DNA from: Pithys albifrons albifrons
Lineage: Eukaryota; Chordata; Aves; Passeriformes; Thamnophilidae
Assembly (NCBI RefSeq): GCF_047495875.1
Contig: NC_092475.1
Span: 15,226,001-15,290,000, forward strand
Reading direction: 5' to 3'
DNA length: 64,000 nucleotides
Shown: positions 22,961-32,790 of the stretch, one piece after another
How the letters are laid out: every line of letters starts with the position of its first letter
How positions within the stretch are numbered: position 1 is the stretch's first letter
Translations under genes and position numbers: made by a program
The notes under the pieces: model-generated
What the model was told of the DNA's origin: nothing
The model's database searches: none
Seen by the model: only the letters and a program-made list of their open reading frames with translations

Positions 22961-23645
22961 GTGAGGGTGAACCAAGTGGGTCTGGCAAGGGCAGGGATTG
23001 CCACCCGCTGTGCCAGAGGGTCCCTGTGCACCCTGGTGCCCGGAGGCCCCTCCATGAAGGGAGGGCAGAGCCGTCCGATGGCTGCCCGGGCCTGACACCC
23101 AGATGATGGTGACAACAGTGAGAGGCAGGTAAGGGGAGTTCACCTCCCATGAGGACAGGAAGGGGGCAGGGCAGGGGTGGAGGGGGGCTCTGCCTGGCAC
23201 AGCTCTGGGTCACACACAGCTCTGACTGCACCTCCCTGTGGTCAAGGAACTGGAACAGGTGTTTTCCACAGCTCCTGAATCCCCACAGGAACCAGCAGCT
23301 GGGGGCGTTGGGATGGGTGCCCCACAGGCTGGGGGACATGGGGCTGGGGGGAGGTGACAGCACTCAGAGAGTGAGCCTGGCCCGGGGCAGTCCACCATGA
23401 GGCTGCAGATGTCCCGTCCTCGGCACTCCCCAGACACCCTCTGTGGTGGTGGGATGGTGATTTCCTCGAAGGGCTCCCCTGGGAGCTTGACAGGCTCAGC
23501 CCCAGCCCAAAGCCCTGCCCTGGACAGTGCTGGCATCACCCCATGGCAATGCCCTGCCTGGGACACAGGGCAGGGGATGCTGACCCATGAGCCTGAGCCC
23601 CTCCATCCGTCCCAAACGGGAGCAGCCCAGGGGCTGAACCCGGGG

Positions 23646-23724
23646 ATGGGGAATCTACCCGGCCGGGAGAAGCCGCTCAGCATCCCATCAGCACCCGCTG
23701 CCGCCGCGCAGGCCCCGCAGGCAG
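23646..23724 (+). CDS. SLA2: SLA2 exon 1 of the coding region (myristoylated N-terminus)
   Basis: Starts at ATG GGG AAT; MGNLPGREKPLSIPSAPAAA is the SLA2-type unique region with Gly2. It ends at a gtgagt donor after one base of the next codon. The start is chosen by alignment with human SLA2 and by Gly2. Confidence 0.9.
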
Positions 23725-25757
23725 GTGAGTGCCCAGGGAATCCGAGCTGTGCCACCCCCGTCCCGTGCCGGGCCCAGCCCCGGCTGGTGCTGCCGGGGCA
23801 GCTTTGAACCCTCTCATCTGCCCCGCAGTCCCCAGCAGCTTCCAGGCCCTGGCGCTCTGTGACTTCCCCCCCAGCGTGGGGGTGGCCGCTGTCCTGAGGA
23901 TGGGGGAACAGCTCCGCATTCTCGCTGAGTAAGTCCCCGCACCAAGTGTCCAGCCCGTGGGGCCGTGCTGGTCTCCTCCGGCGGGTCTCCTCCCTGCCCG
24001 GTCATCCTTCCTTCCCAACAGGGACGGGGAGTGGTGGCTGGTGGCGTCCGAGGTGTCTGGCAAGGAGTGCCACGTCCCCAGCAGCTGTGTGGCCAAGATC
24101 AGGCACGGGTAAATGCTGGGAAGGGTCTGTCCCAGGGAGGGGCCAGGGAGACAAAGCCCCTCTGCAGAGCCTGGCCAACCCCAGTGCCAACCCCTGGCCA
24201 CTGTGTCAGGACACCCTGCCCTGTGTCTCCACCGGGGCCCTGGAGCAGCGCTGGGGCTCGGGGAGGTGGCATGGCATGGCATGGCATGGCATGGCATGGC
24301 ATGGCATGCTGGAGTGTCCCCAGCACATGTGCTGCTCTGCTGCACTCCCAGCTGTGCCCCAGCTGGGGCAGGCCGGGCCCCGGATGTCCCTGGCACCGGG
24401 AGAGGCTCTGCCAGCACCCGCTGCCTGCACAGGTGGCTGTACGAAGGCGTCAGCCGGCAGAAGGCAGAGGAGCTGCTGCTCGGTCCCGGCAACCACAGCG
24501 GGTCCTTCCTGATACGGGAGAGCCAGAGCAGGCGAGGTGAGAGCCCTGGGGCGCCCGCTGTGCCCTCCCAGTCCTCCTCCGTGGGTTGCCAAGGAGCAGT
24601 GGGAGCGAACCCTCGGTCGCACCTCGTGGCAGTGGCCGTGGCCGTCCCCACGGGGCTGCTCCTCGGTGTTGCTGCTCCCCCCCTTGTGCTCAGCCCCTGC
24701 CGCGGGGCCTCAGCAGAACAAACCACCACCAGCTTCCGACAGCTTTGGGTTACAGGGGGGCGATAAGGCTCAGCCCGCAAAACGAAACAGGGCCCCCATC
24801 GCACCACGGGGACGCTGTGAGGAGATCCTGCCGGGACTGTTATGCACGGGGCTGATGCCCCAAGGGCACCTGATGCCCCAAGGCCACCTGATGCCCCGGC
24901 CTCCCCCCGCCCCCCGTGTTGGTTGGAGTGTCGTCCTGCCCCGGGGCTGGCCCAGCTCCGCGGGGAGCAGGGCATTCCTGGCCGCTCCTGCGGGACGGTG
25001 GGACCACGGCAGGGTGTCCGAGAGCCCCGGAAGGGGTGCTGGCTGGGTGGGTGCCAGGGCAGCCCGGCAGTGCTCTCGGCCCGTGCCCGCAGGCTGCTAC
25101 TCGCTGTCGCTGCGCCGCGGGGACCGCGCCACGGTGACCCATTACCGCATCCATCGGCTGCACAACGGGTGGCTCTACATCTCGCCCGGGCTCACCTTTC
25201 CCAGCCTGCACAGCCTGGTGGAGCACTACTCGGGTAATGCCCCGAGAGGCGCCGCGCCCCGAGGGGAGGGAGGGCGGAAGGCGCGGCCGGTCCCGCACCT
25301 GCCCAGGTGCCCCGGGCCGGGGGAGCTGCGGGCGCGCTGCTGACGCCGCGGGGTCCCTGCCCAGAGTTCGGCGAGGGGCTGTGCTGCCCCCTCGGCCGGC
25401 CCTGCTGCCCCCTTGGCTGGCCCTGCAGCACGGACGGGACGGACGCGGACGCAGCTCCCTCCACGCCTGCCGTCGGCAAGAAGCCATCGCTGCACTGGGA
25501 CAAGATCGACAGGTGAGGACATGCAGGGTAGGGCTGGGGCTCCCCCACGGCCCTGCCAGACCCCCGAGGCTCGGGGGCTGCCTGCTGACCGCCCCCTGCC
25601 CCCGAGCAGCTCCCTGCTGCTGTCCGAGCCCGCAGCGCCGCAGGAGGACTCTCCCTTCAGCCTGGGCCTGCGGGAGGCCATCAGCTCCTACCTGCTCCTC
25701 TCGGACACGCATGGCCCCGAACCGGGCGCCGCGGGGAAGGGCGTGAGAGAGAGCTGA
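23646..25757 (+). CDS. SLA2: SLA2, Src-like adaptor 2 (SLAP-2), complete, 7 coding exons
   Basis: Seven exons with frame-keeping GT-AG introns encode 268 residues, close to the 261 of human SLA2. The start MGNLPGREKPLS matches the human MGSLPSRRKSLP and has Gly2 for N-myristoylation. Residues about 33-88 form an SH3 domain (ALCDFP in place of ALYDY, then EDGEWWLVASEVSG). Residues about 90-185 form an SH2 domain, with WLYEG, FLIRES (the phosphotyrosine-binding arginine is present) and HYRIHRLHNGWLYISPGLTF. The tail carries LHWDKIDSSLLLSE and a final LREAISSYLLL helix resembling the CBL-binding tail of human SLA2. There is no kinase domain, as expected. SLA2 recruits CBL to antigen and cytokine receptors in lymphoid cells and damps signalling. 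The transcription start is not visible. An acceptor-like site just before the ATG (gggagcag at about 23624) suggests a spliced 5' UTR. Confidence 0.95.
23829..23928 (+). CDS. SLA2: SLA2 exon (first half of SH3)
   Basis: 100 nt, cccgcag acceptor and gtaagt donor. It encodes VPSSFQALALCDFPPSVGVA and LRMGEQLRILAE, the RT-loop half of the SH3 domain. Confidence 0.92.
24022..24108 (+). CDS. SLA2: SLA2 exon (second half of SH3)
   Basis: 87 nt, caacag acceptor and gtaaat donor. It encodes EDGEWWLVASEVSGKECHVP and SSCVAKIRHG, with the SH3 double tryptophan and the VPSxxVAK strand. Confidence 0.95.
24268..24307. repeat. (GGCAT)8 microsatellite in an SLA2 intron
   Basis: Eight perfect tandem copies of the pentamer ggcat, within the intron before the first SH2 exon. 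Likely length-polymorphic. Confidence 0.95.
24433..24536 (+). CDS. SLA2: SLA2 exon (SH2, FLIRES)
   Basis: 104 nt, tgcacag acceptor and gtgaga donor. It encodes WLYEGVSRQKAEELLLGPGN and SGSFLIRESQSRR, including the arginine that binds phosphotyrosine. Confidence 0.96.
25093..25233 (+). CDS. SLA2: SLA2 exon (SH2, second half)
   Basis: 141 nt, cccgcag acceptor and gtaatg donor. It encodes GCYSLSLRRGDRATVTHYRI, HRLHNGWLYISPGLTFPSLH and SLVEHYS. Confidence 0.96.
25365..25512 (+). CDS. SLA2: SLA2 exon (SH2 end and linker)
   Basis: 148 nt, tgcccag acceptor and gtgagg donor. It closes the SH2 domain (EFGEGLCCPLG) and encodes the linker to KKPSLHWDKID. It contains a 21-bp tandem duplication. Confidence 0.92.
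25382..25423. repeat. 21-bp tandem duplication within SLA2 coding exon
   Basis: tgctgccccctcggccggccc is followed at once by the same 21 bases with two C-to-T differences. In frame this repeats a seven-residue block, CCPLGRP then CCPLGWP. Confidence 0.85.
25610..25757 (+). CDS. SLA2: SLA2 last coding exon
   Basis: 148 nt from a gagcag acceptor to a TGA stop. It encodes SSLLLSEPAAPQEDSPFSLG and LREAISSYLLLSD, aligned with the human SSLLFSEAATGEES...LRESLSFYISL tail. Confidence 0.93.
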
Positions 25758-26385
25758 GAGGGCGCCCCTTGGCCACAGCCTCGTGGTGGGCACCTGTCCC
25801 CCAGCTCAGCGCTCACCTGCTTTCACCAACATCGCCAGTTCCTCCGTGCTGGGGACACGGGACAGCCACAACCAAGGAGGGGCCAGGCCCGGTGCTGCAA
25901 GGGGATTGCTGCCCGAGGCGCATCTTCTGCCGAGCCAGGCCCTCGGGCAGGGGATGTTTGAGCACTCCCAGCCTCAGCCAGAGCCCCGGGGGGAGGAGGA
26001 AGCTGCACGAGAAGGAGCCCTGCCGGCCCCACAGGCTGCCCTGGCGCCTGCACCGCCACAGCATCAGCGAGGGTGTAAATGCCCAACAAGCCAAACCCTG
26101 GCCCAGGTGGAGGAAGAGCCCAACCCTATCAGTCCCCTCAAGTTCCTGCACGCGGGTTTTTGGGTGCAGGACTGGGCCTGTGAGCAGCAGCCACGGACCC
26201 TCATTCTCTCCCTCCCCATAACTCGCTCAGCTGCTCGCTGGGACCAGCAGCCAGGGGGAAAACAGCCCCTGACTGTGCCCAAAGCAGCCCATTTTCAGAC
26301 TTTTTAAGTTCTATAAACCAGGATTGGGCTGGACATACAATAACTGCCTGCAGTGTCTCAATAAAAAGGCATCTCCTTCATAGCT
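25758..26385 (+). other. SLA2: SLA2 3' UTR
   Basis: Non-coding run from the stop to just past an AATAAA hexamer. Open frames here are extensions of GC-rich DNA. Confidence 0.7.
26360..26365 (+). terminator. SLA2 poly(A) signal
   Basis: AATAAA in gtgtctcaataaaaaggc, with a GT-rich stretch (tgggagttggtgaac) about 20 bases further on. Confidence 0.75.
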
Positions 26386-29161
26386 GGGAGTTGGTGAACA
26401 CCTTGTGACCTGCCCCAGGGGGTTTGCCCCTGCCCCAGCCCAGGGCAGCAGCCACAGGTCAGGGCTGCACCTCGGCCAAATTAATGAAGTGTAATTTAAT
26501 ATCACAACTGCTGTTCTAAGAATGATGGGGAGAGAAATGGATCCGTGCCAGGAACAGATTATTCAGAAAAGCAGAATGCAAATACTCGTGTCCAACGCTG
26601 ATCTCAGCTGAGGGGCCTGGACAGCAGCAGAAAGGCCTCAGAGGAGCCACACTCCTGAGCCTCTGCTTTCAGCAAGGCCTTATCAGCGAAGCAGGAGCTT
26701 CCCCTGTGGCCACAGGGGGTGCAGAGGAAATTCCACTCTCTTCCTTCCCCCTCTGCATCCCAAGGCCAGTGCAGCAGGATCACCTCCCACCCCAGCCTGG
26801 ACACGCTCCAATCCCCTCATTTTCCTGTCTGATGAGCTCACTCTTGCAATCCACCATCACTTTCTCATTTCCTTCTCTGCCTAAAGCTTCTGAGACATGC
26901 TCAGCCCCAAGTTTCAGCCCAGGTGGCTTCAGTATAGGACAGAAGCTGGTGTTTCTGCCTCAGCCCTGCCCCTTCTGTCACCCTTGGGGCCTCCGGGGCC
27001 ATGCAGGGTTTTTGCCATGGACCCACGTGGCTATTAGGCTCCTTTCTCTCCACCTCCAGCATGCACCCAAGTTGCTGAATGCATTTACACACATGGATGG
27101 TTCTACTGTCACAGTCAAGAAGCTGCTCTGGTATTTGTAACCCGGAGCCAGGTAATAATATGGGACAGATGTGGTGGAAAAGACTGTTCCAAGTCCTGTC
27201 CCATCACCAGCAGCCTCTGAGCCCTCCATCTTCCCTGTCCAGGAAGCTCCCTGCTCTGGGCACATGCCACTCCTGCTGGGAAATGCCTTCACAGCCCCAA
27301 AGCAGGGGGCAAGGCCCCCAGCAGAGGGCAGCCCCAGCCCCATTCCCTGCAGCCTGGGAACACCATGGGCACGAGGCAGATTTGAGCAGGGGGCAGAGGC
27401 ACAGAGTGGGTCCAACAGCACTCAGGAGGAGCAGCACTCACCCAGCCAGGGGAGGGCAGGGCTCGAGGGGGGCCCACAGGGCTCCTACCCCAGGCACTGC
27501 AGGACAGGGACACCGACGGCTCTGAAGGGACAGAATGCCCTGACAAGACCCACCAGTGTCAGGGCAGGGGATGAGCCACCAGCTGCCCCAATCACCCCAG
27601 GGCAGGAGCCCTGGTGAGCCAGCAGGTCCTCCCCAGCTCTCCCCAGTGCTCTGGGGCACACTGGGACTGGGAGCTGTGGCCACTTTGGCTAGCCCCACCC
27701 CCACCCCCTCTAGAGCCGTGTCACCAGCCCCACCTCCGAAGTGACAAGGACTGACTGAGACCCAAATGTGTGTCCCAGCCAGACAAGCCTGTGCTCTGCC
27801 CCTCACACCTTCCTGGGGCAGCTGCCCAGCATTTGCTGGGATCAAAGGGACTTCTGAGGGGATTAAGAAGAGCTGCAAAGTAGGCAGTGAGACTCTGTGC
27901 CAAGTACATGGCTGCACCTGGGGCCTGGACTCAGGACAGCACCCACCCAACAGACAGGAGGGCAGGGAAACCGCCCCTTCAGGAGCAGCTCCTTCCCTCA
28001 TGTCCTGTGCCATGTCTGTACTCAAGCTCCAGGACCCAAAGCCACCGTCTGGAAGCCCAGGAGGTACACACAGCTCCTCCTCCTCAGCCCAACGCAGCCC
28101 CACATTCCCCACGAGGGGCACCAGGGCCCATTACAGGACAGGGCCCTCAGGACCAGTGTGGAGCATTCCAAACATCCATGGCCCCATCCAGCCTCTCCTG
28201 TCCAAACACTCCAACAGCACACAAGTATCACCAGCAGCAACACACTGGGGCCTCATCCTGTGCTGCTGCAGTTTTGCTAGTTTGTCCTCATTTTTCTGTC
28301 TGCATCCAACAGGAGAAAAAAAAAGTTGTATTTACCATTACTGTGTCTTTGAACAGGACTTTGTTCTGGGTACCTGCAGCAGGTTTTACCCAGACAAGAG
28401 CTGCTGTGCAACCTGAAGGATTAAGCACAAAGATATGAAACTGCTGCACAACTGCAATGGCCTGCAGTGCTCAGGAACCCCACCTCGAAACCAGAGCCAG
28501 ACCCAGCCACAAGCACTCCTGCAGCTCCAGTGCCTGTGGGGATGCTGCACTGCCACCAGAACAGCCACAAACACCATCCATGGCTGCACAGTGATCATCC
28601 CCAGACCCTGTAGTTAGAGATCCAGTTAGGTCAGTTAGCAGTGAGAACAGTAAAATGGTTGTCTGATTTCTTCAGCTGAGGAACTTCAAGGTGACTGCCC
28701 ACAGAAGGCTGAGGCTGACTGAGCAGCTGCCTCCTGCTGCGAGTCTGCACCCACAGGAACCTGCACATCAGGCAAGGAAATAAATCCTAGGGCACATTCC
28801 CCAAAACACACATCTCAGGAGGTTATTTCAAATTCAGACCACAACTTCCAAACCCGACTGTGACATGTAAGTGATCAGCACAGACCTGCACGGGCCATGA
28901 GACACGCTGGGATCTGCCATCAGTGGCTCAGACCTCTCCAGGCTCACAAACCACACTTCCAGCAATGATGTACCCTCCAGGCCTTAAAATCCAGCTTTAC
29001 AGGAATATTTTGGGGATTTTTTTGAGAGAAAAAGTAAAAAGGATAGTTTGTTAGGCCCAGGGAGTACCCTTGTTCTCCTCCTACTGAGGAAGCTGAGACG
29101 AGGAGATGGAACCAGCAATGCACTTGAAGGTACATTGATGCCTCCCTGCCATCAGGCCCCC
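26386..29161. other. Intergenic DNA between the convergent SLA2 and PHF20
   Basis: No exon, RNA gene or recognisable transposon found. Several 100-230 codon frames overlap on opposite strands in GC-rich DNA and have no recognisable domain. Confidence 0.45.
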
Positions 29162-29745
29162 TGTGCCAGGCGCTGCACTCACCAGCTCCCTGCCCTGTGC
29201 CAGGCACTGCTCCTGCTGCACTCACCAGCTCCCTGCCCTGTGCCAGGCACTGCTCCTGCTGCACTCACCAGCTCCCTGCCCTGTGCCAGGCGCTGCTCCT
29301 GCAGCACTCACCAGCTCCCTGCCCTGTGCCAGGCACTGCTCCTGCAGCACTCACCAGCTCCCTGCCCTGTGCCAGGCACTGCTCCTGCAGCACTCACCAG
29401 CTCCCTGCCCTGTGCCAGGCGCTGCTCCTGCAGCACTCACCAGCTCCCTGCCCTGTGCCAGGCGCTGCTCCTGCAGCACTCACCAGCTCCCTGCCCTGTG
29501 CCAGGCACTGCTCCTGCAGCACTCACCAGCTCCCTGCCCTGTGCCAGGCACTGCTCCTGCAGCACTCACCAGCTCCCTGCCCTGTGCCAGGCGCTGCTCC
29601 TGCAGCACTCACCAGCTCCCTGCCCTGTGCCAGGCACTGCTCCTGCTGCACTCCACCAGCTCCCTGCCCTGTGCCAGGCGCTGCACTCCACCAGCTCCCT
29701 GCCCTGTGCCAGGCGCTGCTCCTGCTGCACTCACCAGCTCCCTCT
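29162..29745. repeat. 43-bp minisatellite, about 13 copies
   Basis: The unit begins caccagctccctgccctgtg and continues ccaggcactgctcctgcagcact, with few differences between copies (cactg/cgctg, gcagc/gctgc). Forty-three is not a multiple of three and the unit lacks stops, so all three plus-strand frames are open for 239-283 codons. This is an artefact of the repeat. Confidence 0.95.
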
Positions 29746-30117
29746 CCTTCCCGTGCCCCTGTGTGTTCTCTGTGTGGCTGTTCAGATGCACCCAGAGCTC
29801 CTCCCTTTGCCCCATCACCAGCACTGCCCCTGCCCCTGCCAGGCTGCTCATCCAAACAGCAACAAAGACTGGGGGCAGATCACACGTACTGGGGACTGAT
29901 CTATTACACATATTAGGATTTGGGAATAAAATGTATGAGCTCCTCATTAAACAATACTGAACAAAACCCAATACATAACGGTTTGCCTATTAAGGATATT
30001 CTTATGACAAAAACCTAGAAAACAGTAATTTCTAGACTTTGGGAACAGCTAATGTCCATATACCTGACAAACTACAGTACCTGCATTTCAATGTGATGTG
30101 AAGCAAAAAAGTCCAGA

Positions 30118-30128
30118 TTTATTTTATT
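30118..30128 (-). terminator. Probable distal PHF20 poly(A) signals
   Basis: The plus strand tttattttatt gives two overlapping AATAAA hexamers on the minus strand. More copies lie at 30184-30193. Confidence 0.45.
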
Positions 30129-31727
30129 GAGCAATCATTAATTGAAACAAAGACTTTACTAGGGCTTAACCAACAAAAACCTATTTATTTATTCCAAACA
30201 CCAAGATACAGAAGTTTTCAAGTTTTGCAAATATTGCTCCAAAGCAAAATTCTATGTACAGCCCCTCGGTTCTAATAGTGCATCAACAAAGACAAACGCG
30301 CATATGTACCCACAGTGCAATGTTTGCTCAGTTCATCAAGGCTCCACGTTGCATTCACTTACCAGTGATTTAAAGAAACAAAAAAGTGACCTGTCAGCCT
30401 GAACAACTGGTCCAGGCTAAGAAATAACAATGTGGAAACTTGCAAAAAACAGGGACAGAAGTGAATCCAGGCAGAGCACAATGAAGAATTTTTCTTGATC
30501 AGGAGAAGTGCTACTCTATTTTAAATAAATATTTTCAGTCTTTATCTGTAAGGGCTTCCCCAGAACTTCTGAAGGGAAACAAGTCTCCAGGATCTGCCAT
30601 GTGATCTACCCACAGGGACCGCCTTTTCTTCCAGACCTCCAGTACTGCCCTGAGCAAAAATTAACTGACAAGTAAAGACATACAGTGAGCAAAGAGAAGC
30701 CATTGCTTGAGAAGAAGTTCCCCTTTGAAGCAGGAAGCCTGCCCAGGGCCTGGGAGCACAGCAGAGCTGTTCCCACACAGCCCTATCCTGCAAGGAGTGC
30801 TGGTTTACAGGCTGCAGCCAGGGAGCACCTGCCTGGTCCTGCTGCCCCGAGACCACCCCTCACACTCGGCAGTCTGGGGGCTCCTGACGCTGCTCTGCTT
30901 CGCTGGGCACCAACACCTGCTCTGGAGTACAGTGAGCTCAGGGGTCTGACAAGAGCGAGCCCAGGGGTAAGCACTGGGCTCATCTTCAGAGAGTCAAGTG
31001 ATCCTTAAATACCATGTGAGCTTTTTTCCAACTGTGCTACAGAACAGTAAGGTTATTTTTCTGCTGTACCTATGTTGTATTCACTATATACCAACTACTG
31101 CTATAAAACTGAGACAAATTATTCCCTGAACTGAATCTTGGCACAAAAGCCTTAGTTACTACCTAGAGCAGCCTAATTATTTTGTTTTCTGAAGGAAATA
31201 AAATGCTCACTGTGTAGATGCTGCAACTCCTACAATATCGGTATTTCAAGTTTACATTATTCTTTGCAGAATACACACATTACAGATCTCTATCCCAAAT
31301 TAGTGACTTGTACAGGTATGGCTCTTTCCATTACAACTCTGCTTGTATGTTACCCTTTGGTAGTACCATTGCACACAATAAAATCAAGGTAACAAATCCA
31401 GCTATTTAAGGACACCCTCTCACTGCAAAACCAGCTTATGATGTTCCACAGGAAACTGAACTCAGCAATGTTAGGGAAGGAAAACTAAAGTCACAGCCAT
31501 TGTTTCGGGAGTGATGATCTGCAACTGAAAGACTTTGAACTTCTCAAATACTCATGACTTTCTAAAGATTCTGTATAATGTGACTGAACATCAGCAGCAT
31601 TGTCACCTTGCTCTCACAAAATTAAAACTTAAGGTATAAAAAGGGACTTTGTGAACACAGAGACCATCTAAGTTAATAACCCACTCGCTGTCTGCGAGGA
31701 CAGCGCCTCATGCATAGATCTTGAGGC

Positions 31728-31733
31728 TTTATT
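31728..31733 (-). terminator. Possible proximal PHF20 poly(A) signal
   Basis: AATAAA on the minus strand about 0.9 kb after the stop, which would give a short 3' UTR. Confidence 0.35.
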
Positions 31734-32647
31734 TACACAAATACAAAATAAACTGATTCCCCAAACCACACAATCATAGCAAGTCTTTACAACAAACACG
31801 TCCAGAGTATTGCAAAAAGTCTACATTTCCAAATATAACTGGAATGGCAATTATTAACAAAAGGGTAGAAAACATATCACATCCATGCCAGCCATGGGCC
31901 CCAGCCCTGTCCTGTCCACACTCCTGCAGGGAGGGGCACAGCACTGTGCAGGGGCACAGGAGGGCTGCACTGAGGAGCTCCAGAATGCACAGACACCACG
32001 TCCATGGGCTTCCCCAGTACCAAGTCATGTGACAGTGACAGGATAAATATAGAAAACAATCATTTATTCTGAAAATAAGTGCAATCCACCTGTGAGCTCC
32101 TGCTGCATTATTTACCGTAACAGAAGTGGGGTCAGGCCACTGTTAGTCGCAAACCTCCACGTAACACTTCATAGTTAAGAGCTGGACATTCATACTTACT
32201 AAGTCTGAAACTGTTATAACATTTCCTAATGATTAAATACTGAGTGCTAGTATGCATAAACCAGAAGGAATAAAACATGACACGGGTCACTTAAACTATG
32301 CAAAGTTATTTACAACCTCTGTCAACCAAACCTTTTTGGCTCTTGGAACTCTGTTCTTCAGTGGCACAATCTGTAGTCAATTTCATGATGAACCGTTTCA
32401 ATGAGCAACTTGTAAGGAGTGGAATTGAAGTATAACCATCAACCGACAACCAACCTCTGGAGATGAGAGTGTGACCTCTTCCACAGCACTGGAATTGCCC
32501 AGTAAACCCCAGATAACCTTTCTGCTGTTCTTTGAGCGATCCTCCTTCCCCAGTCCCTGGAGTCCCTCTGCGCCCCGTGCAGCCAGCGTGCCCGTGCCAG
32601 GGGGAGACGCGGGGCTGCCCCGGCTCCGTGCCCAGCGCCCACTGCCC

Positions 32648-32790
32648 TCACGTGGAGCAGCACAGGGCGATCTGCTGCACCTTGCCCAGGTCTGTGATCA
32701 GCTGCTTGATGCAGTGCTTGAGCTGGGGCAGGCGAGCCAGTGGCTCGGGGGGCTCCAGTTCTCCGGTGTAATCCAGCCAGCTCTCCAGAA
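32648..32790 (-). CDS. PHF20: PHF20 last coding exon
   Basis: 143 nt, tttgcag acceptor, TGA stop at 32648-32650. It encodes [30 protein letters not shown] and [12 protein letters not shown], nearly identical to human. Confidence 0.97.

Larger units (their letters stand above)
30100..32647 (-). other. PHF20: PHF20 3' UTR
   Basis: AT-rich non-coding run after the PHF20 stop. It extends about 2.5 kb to paired AATAAA signals on the minus strand near 30118-30128. An earlier signal at 31728-31733 could give a shorter 3' end. The boundary is inferred. Confidence 0.5.

Noticed and set aside
21573..23115. Minus-strand frames up to 463 codons (HCPTPRTAPHPALPHT-type repeats)
   Set aside because: Product of the stop-free 17-bp repeat, open in several frames with only proline/histidine-rich low complexity.
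29048..29960. Three overlapping plus-strand frames of 239-283 codons
   Set aside because: All three frames of the 43-bp minisatellite are open; typical of a unit not divisible by three.
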